The notes beneath the pieces are model-generated. The model was not told where the DNA came from and searched no databases. It saw only the letters and a program-made list of their open reading frames with translations. Positions 63,279 through 64,000 of a stretch of 64,000 nt of DNA are shown here, in pieces. Position 1 is the first letter of the stretch. Every line of letters begins with the position of its first letter. The position numbers and the translations under genes were made by a program. The DNA is from Phycisphaerales bacterium (GTDB taxonomy: Bacteria > Planctomycetota > Phycisphaerae > UBA1845 > Fen-1342): NCBI GenBank assembly GCA_016716475.1, contig JADJWG010000001.1, positions 806,001 through 870,000 on the forward strand. The letters are read 5' to 3'.

Positions 63279-64000
63279 CTACAGCCCACGATTTCCAGTT
63301 GACCCGCCGTGACCCGTCGCACGGGAGAGGTAATGTTCCGCCCACGTCGCAAGCACCGCGGCCACGTATCGAGCGTCTGTTTCCCGTGCAATCAACAAGT
63401 GATCGGCACCCTCCAGGGCGATGAAACTCTTCGGATGCCGCGCCAACTCGAACAAACGCTGCGCGTGCGCGATATCCACGACCTCATCGTCCGGAGAGTG
63501 CATGATCAGCAGAGGACGGTCCAATCCCCGCACGGCTGCGGCAACATCATGCTGCCGCAGATCGTCGAGCAACTGCCCCTTGATCCGTACCGGCCGCCCC
63601 ATCACGTCCACTTGGGCAATATCTTCCGGCCCGAAACCGGGCGGAGTTTGCCGTGACAGAAATTCAATCAAGTGGGCGGTTTCACTCGGTGCCGCAATCG
63701 TCGCCACGCCCACACATTCGGGTACCTGGCCTGCGACTGCCAGCACCGCCGTACCCCCCAAGCTGTGGCCCACCAGCAGCGCCGGCGCCCGATACTGTGT
63801 GCGCAGGTAGTTCGTCGCGGCCAGCAGGTCCGCCAGGTTCGAGGTAAAACCGGTTTCGGCAAAATCACCCGCACTTTCACCGAGCCCGGTGAAATCAAAG
63901 CGAAATAGCGCCATACGGCGGTCGACCAGTTCCCGCGCAATCCAGTTCACCGCCTTCAGGTCCTTCGTGCAGGTGAAGCAGTGCGCAAACAGCACGAACG
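63279..64000 (-). CDS. Alpha/beta hydrolase, 5-prime truncated by the window edge
   Basis: The frame stays open to the window end, so the first residues are missing. The seen 238 residues contain the oxyanion segment FAHCFTCTKDLKA, the nucleophile elbow VGHSLGGTAV, the acid in HSPDDEVVD and the histidine in LEGADHLL, giving a complete Ser-Asp-His triad. This subfamily is often fused to an OsmC domain; the chain here stops after the hydrolase, so no OsmC part is present. It lies 21 bases upstream of the ferredoxin gene. Substrate unknown. Confidence 0.88.
   Translation of the reverse strand, partial: FVLFAHCFTCTKDLKAVNWIARELVDRRMALFRFDFTGLGESAGDFAETGFTSNLADLLAATNYLRTQYRAPALLVGHSLGGTAVLAVAGQVPECVGVATIAAPSETAHLIEFLSRQTPPGFGPEDIAQVDVMGRPVRIKGQLLDDLRQHDVAAAVRGLDRPLLIMHSPDDEVVDIAHAQRLFELARHPKSFIALEGADHLLIARETDARYVAAVLATWAEHYLSRATGHGGSTGNRGL

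Overview
The window reads as a chromosomal segment of a GC-rich bacterium, most likely a member of the Planctomycetota (Phycisphaerae-like). The taxon is inferred from gene content, not from a marker gene. Three secreted proteins end in PEP-CTERM sorting tails. One large secreted protein carries a planctomycete-style dockerin-like repeat. The leucine-degradation genes, the K+-type membrane pyrophosphatase and the sensor kinases sit in a metabolically versatile, at least partly fermentative context.

Layout. 0-16 kb: galE, a small Cys-rich protein, a membrane pyrophosphatase, then two halves of a leucine catabolic set (mccB-liuC on the plus strand; HMG-CoA lyase and a split biotin carboxylase/biotin carrier pair on the minus strand) facing each other around xerD, a small lipoprotein and fumC. 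Next come an L,D-transpeptidase broken over two frames and a coupled MBOAT acyltransferase. 16-22 kb: a GH65 glycoside phosphorylase followed by a sugar ABC importer. Its binding protein and first permease look like one fused gene interrupted by a frameshift, and no ATPase is in the window. 22-28 kb: a PEP-CTERM protein, a GspE/PilB ATPase, rnc with a perfect hairpin in its leader, a maa-type acetyltransferase, and a block of about 1.06 kb that is best explained as a large structured RNA on the minus strand. 28-44 kb: PIN-PhoH, then a 14-kb minus-strand [FeFe]-hydrogenase operon: rex, hydC, hydB, hydA, a hydrogenase-like sensor kinase, two receiver proteins, hydE, hydG, aspA, hydF. Its promoter carries a perfect Rex operator. 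44-54 kb: a TauE/SafE transporter, nadA, a VanZ-like protein, parA, a second PEP-CTERM protein, a DJ-1/PfpI lipoprotein, a single-chain restriction-modification enzyme, tsf and rpsB. 54-64 kb: a DUF3553-like protein, a thioredoxin-fold protein without cysteines, trmJ, rsmG, and a run of surface proteins (931-aa dockerin-like protein, PEP-CTERM protein, collagen-like lipoprotein), a BFD-like ferredoxin and a truncated alpha/beta hydrolase.

How the parts work together. The hydrogenase operon holds the catalytic NADH/ferredoxin-linked HydABC enzyme, all three radical/GTPase maturases (HydE, HydF, HydG), an NADH-responsive repressor, and a sensor kinase whose input module is itself a degenerate H-cluster domain. 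This fits H2 production or uptake tied to NADH/NAD+ and sensed at the H2/redox level. The GH65 phosphorylase plus importer suggests uptake and phosphorolysis of an alpha-linked disaccharide.

The two observations most worth following are the 1.06-kb RNA candidate (promoter, nested end-to-end pairing, UUCG tetraloops and a U-tract all on the same strand) and the Rex-controlled hydrogenase operon with its hydrogenase-derived sensor kinase and aspA.
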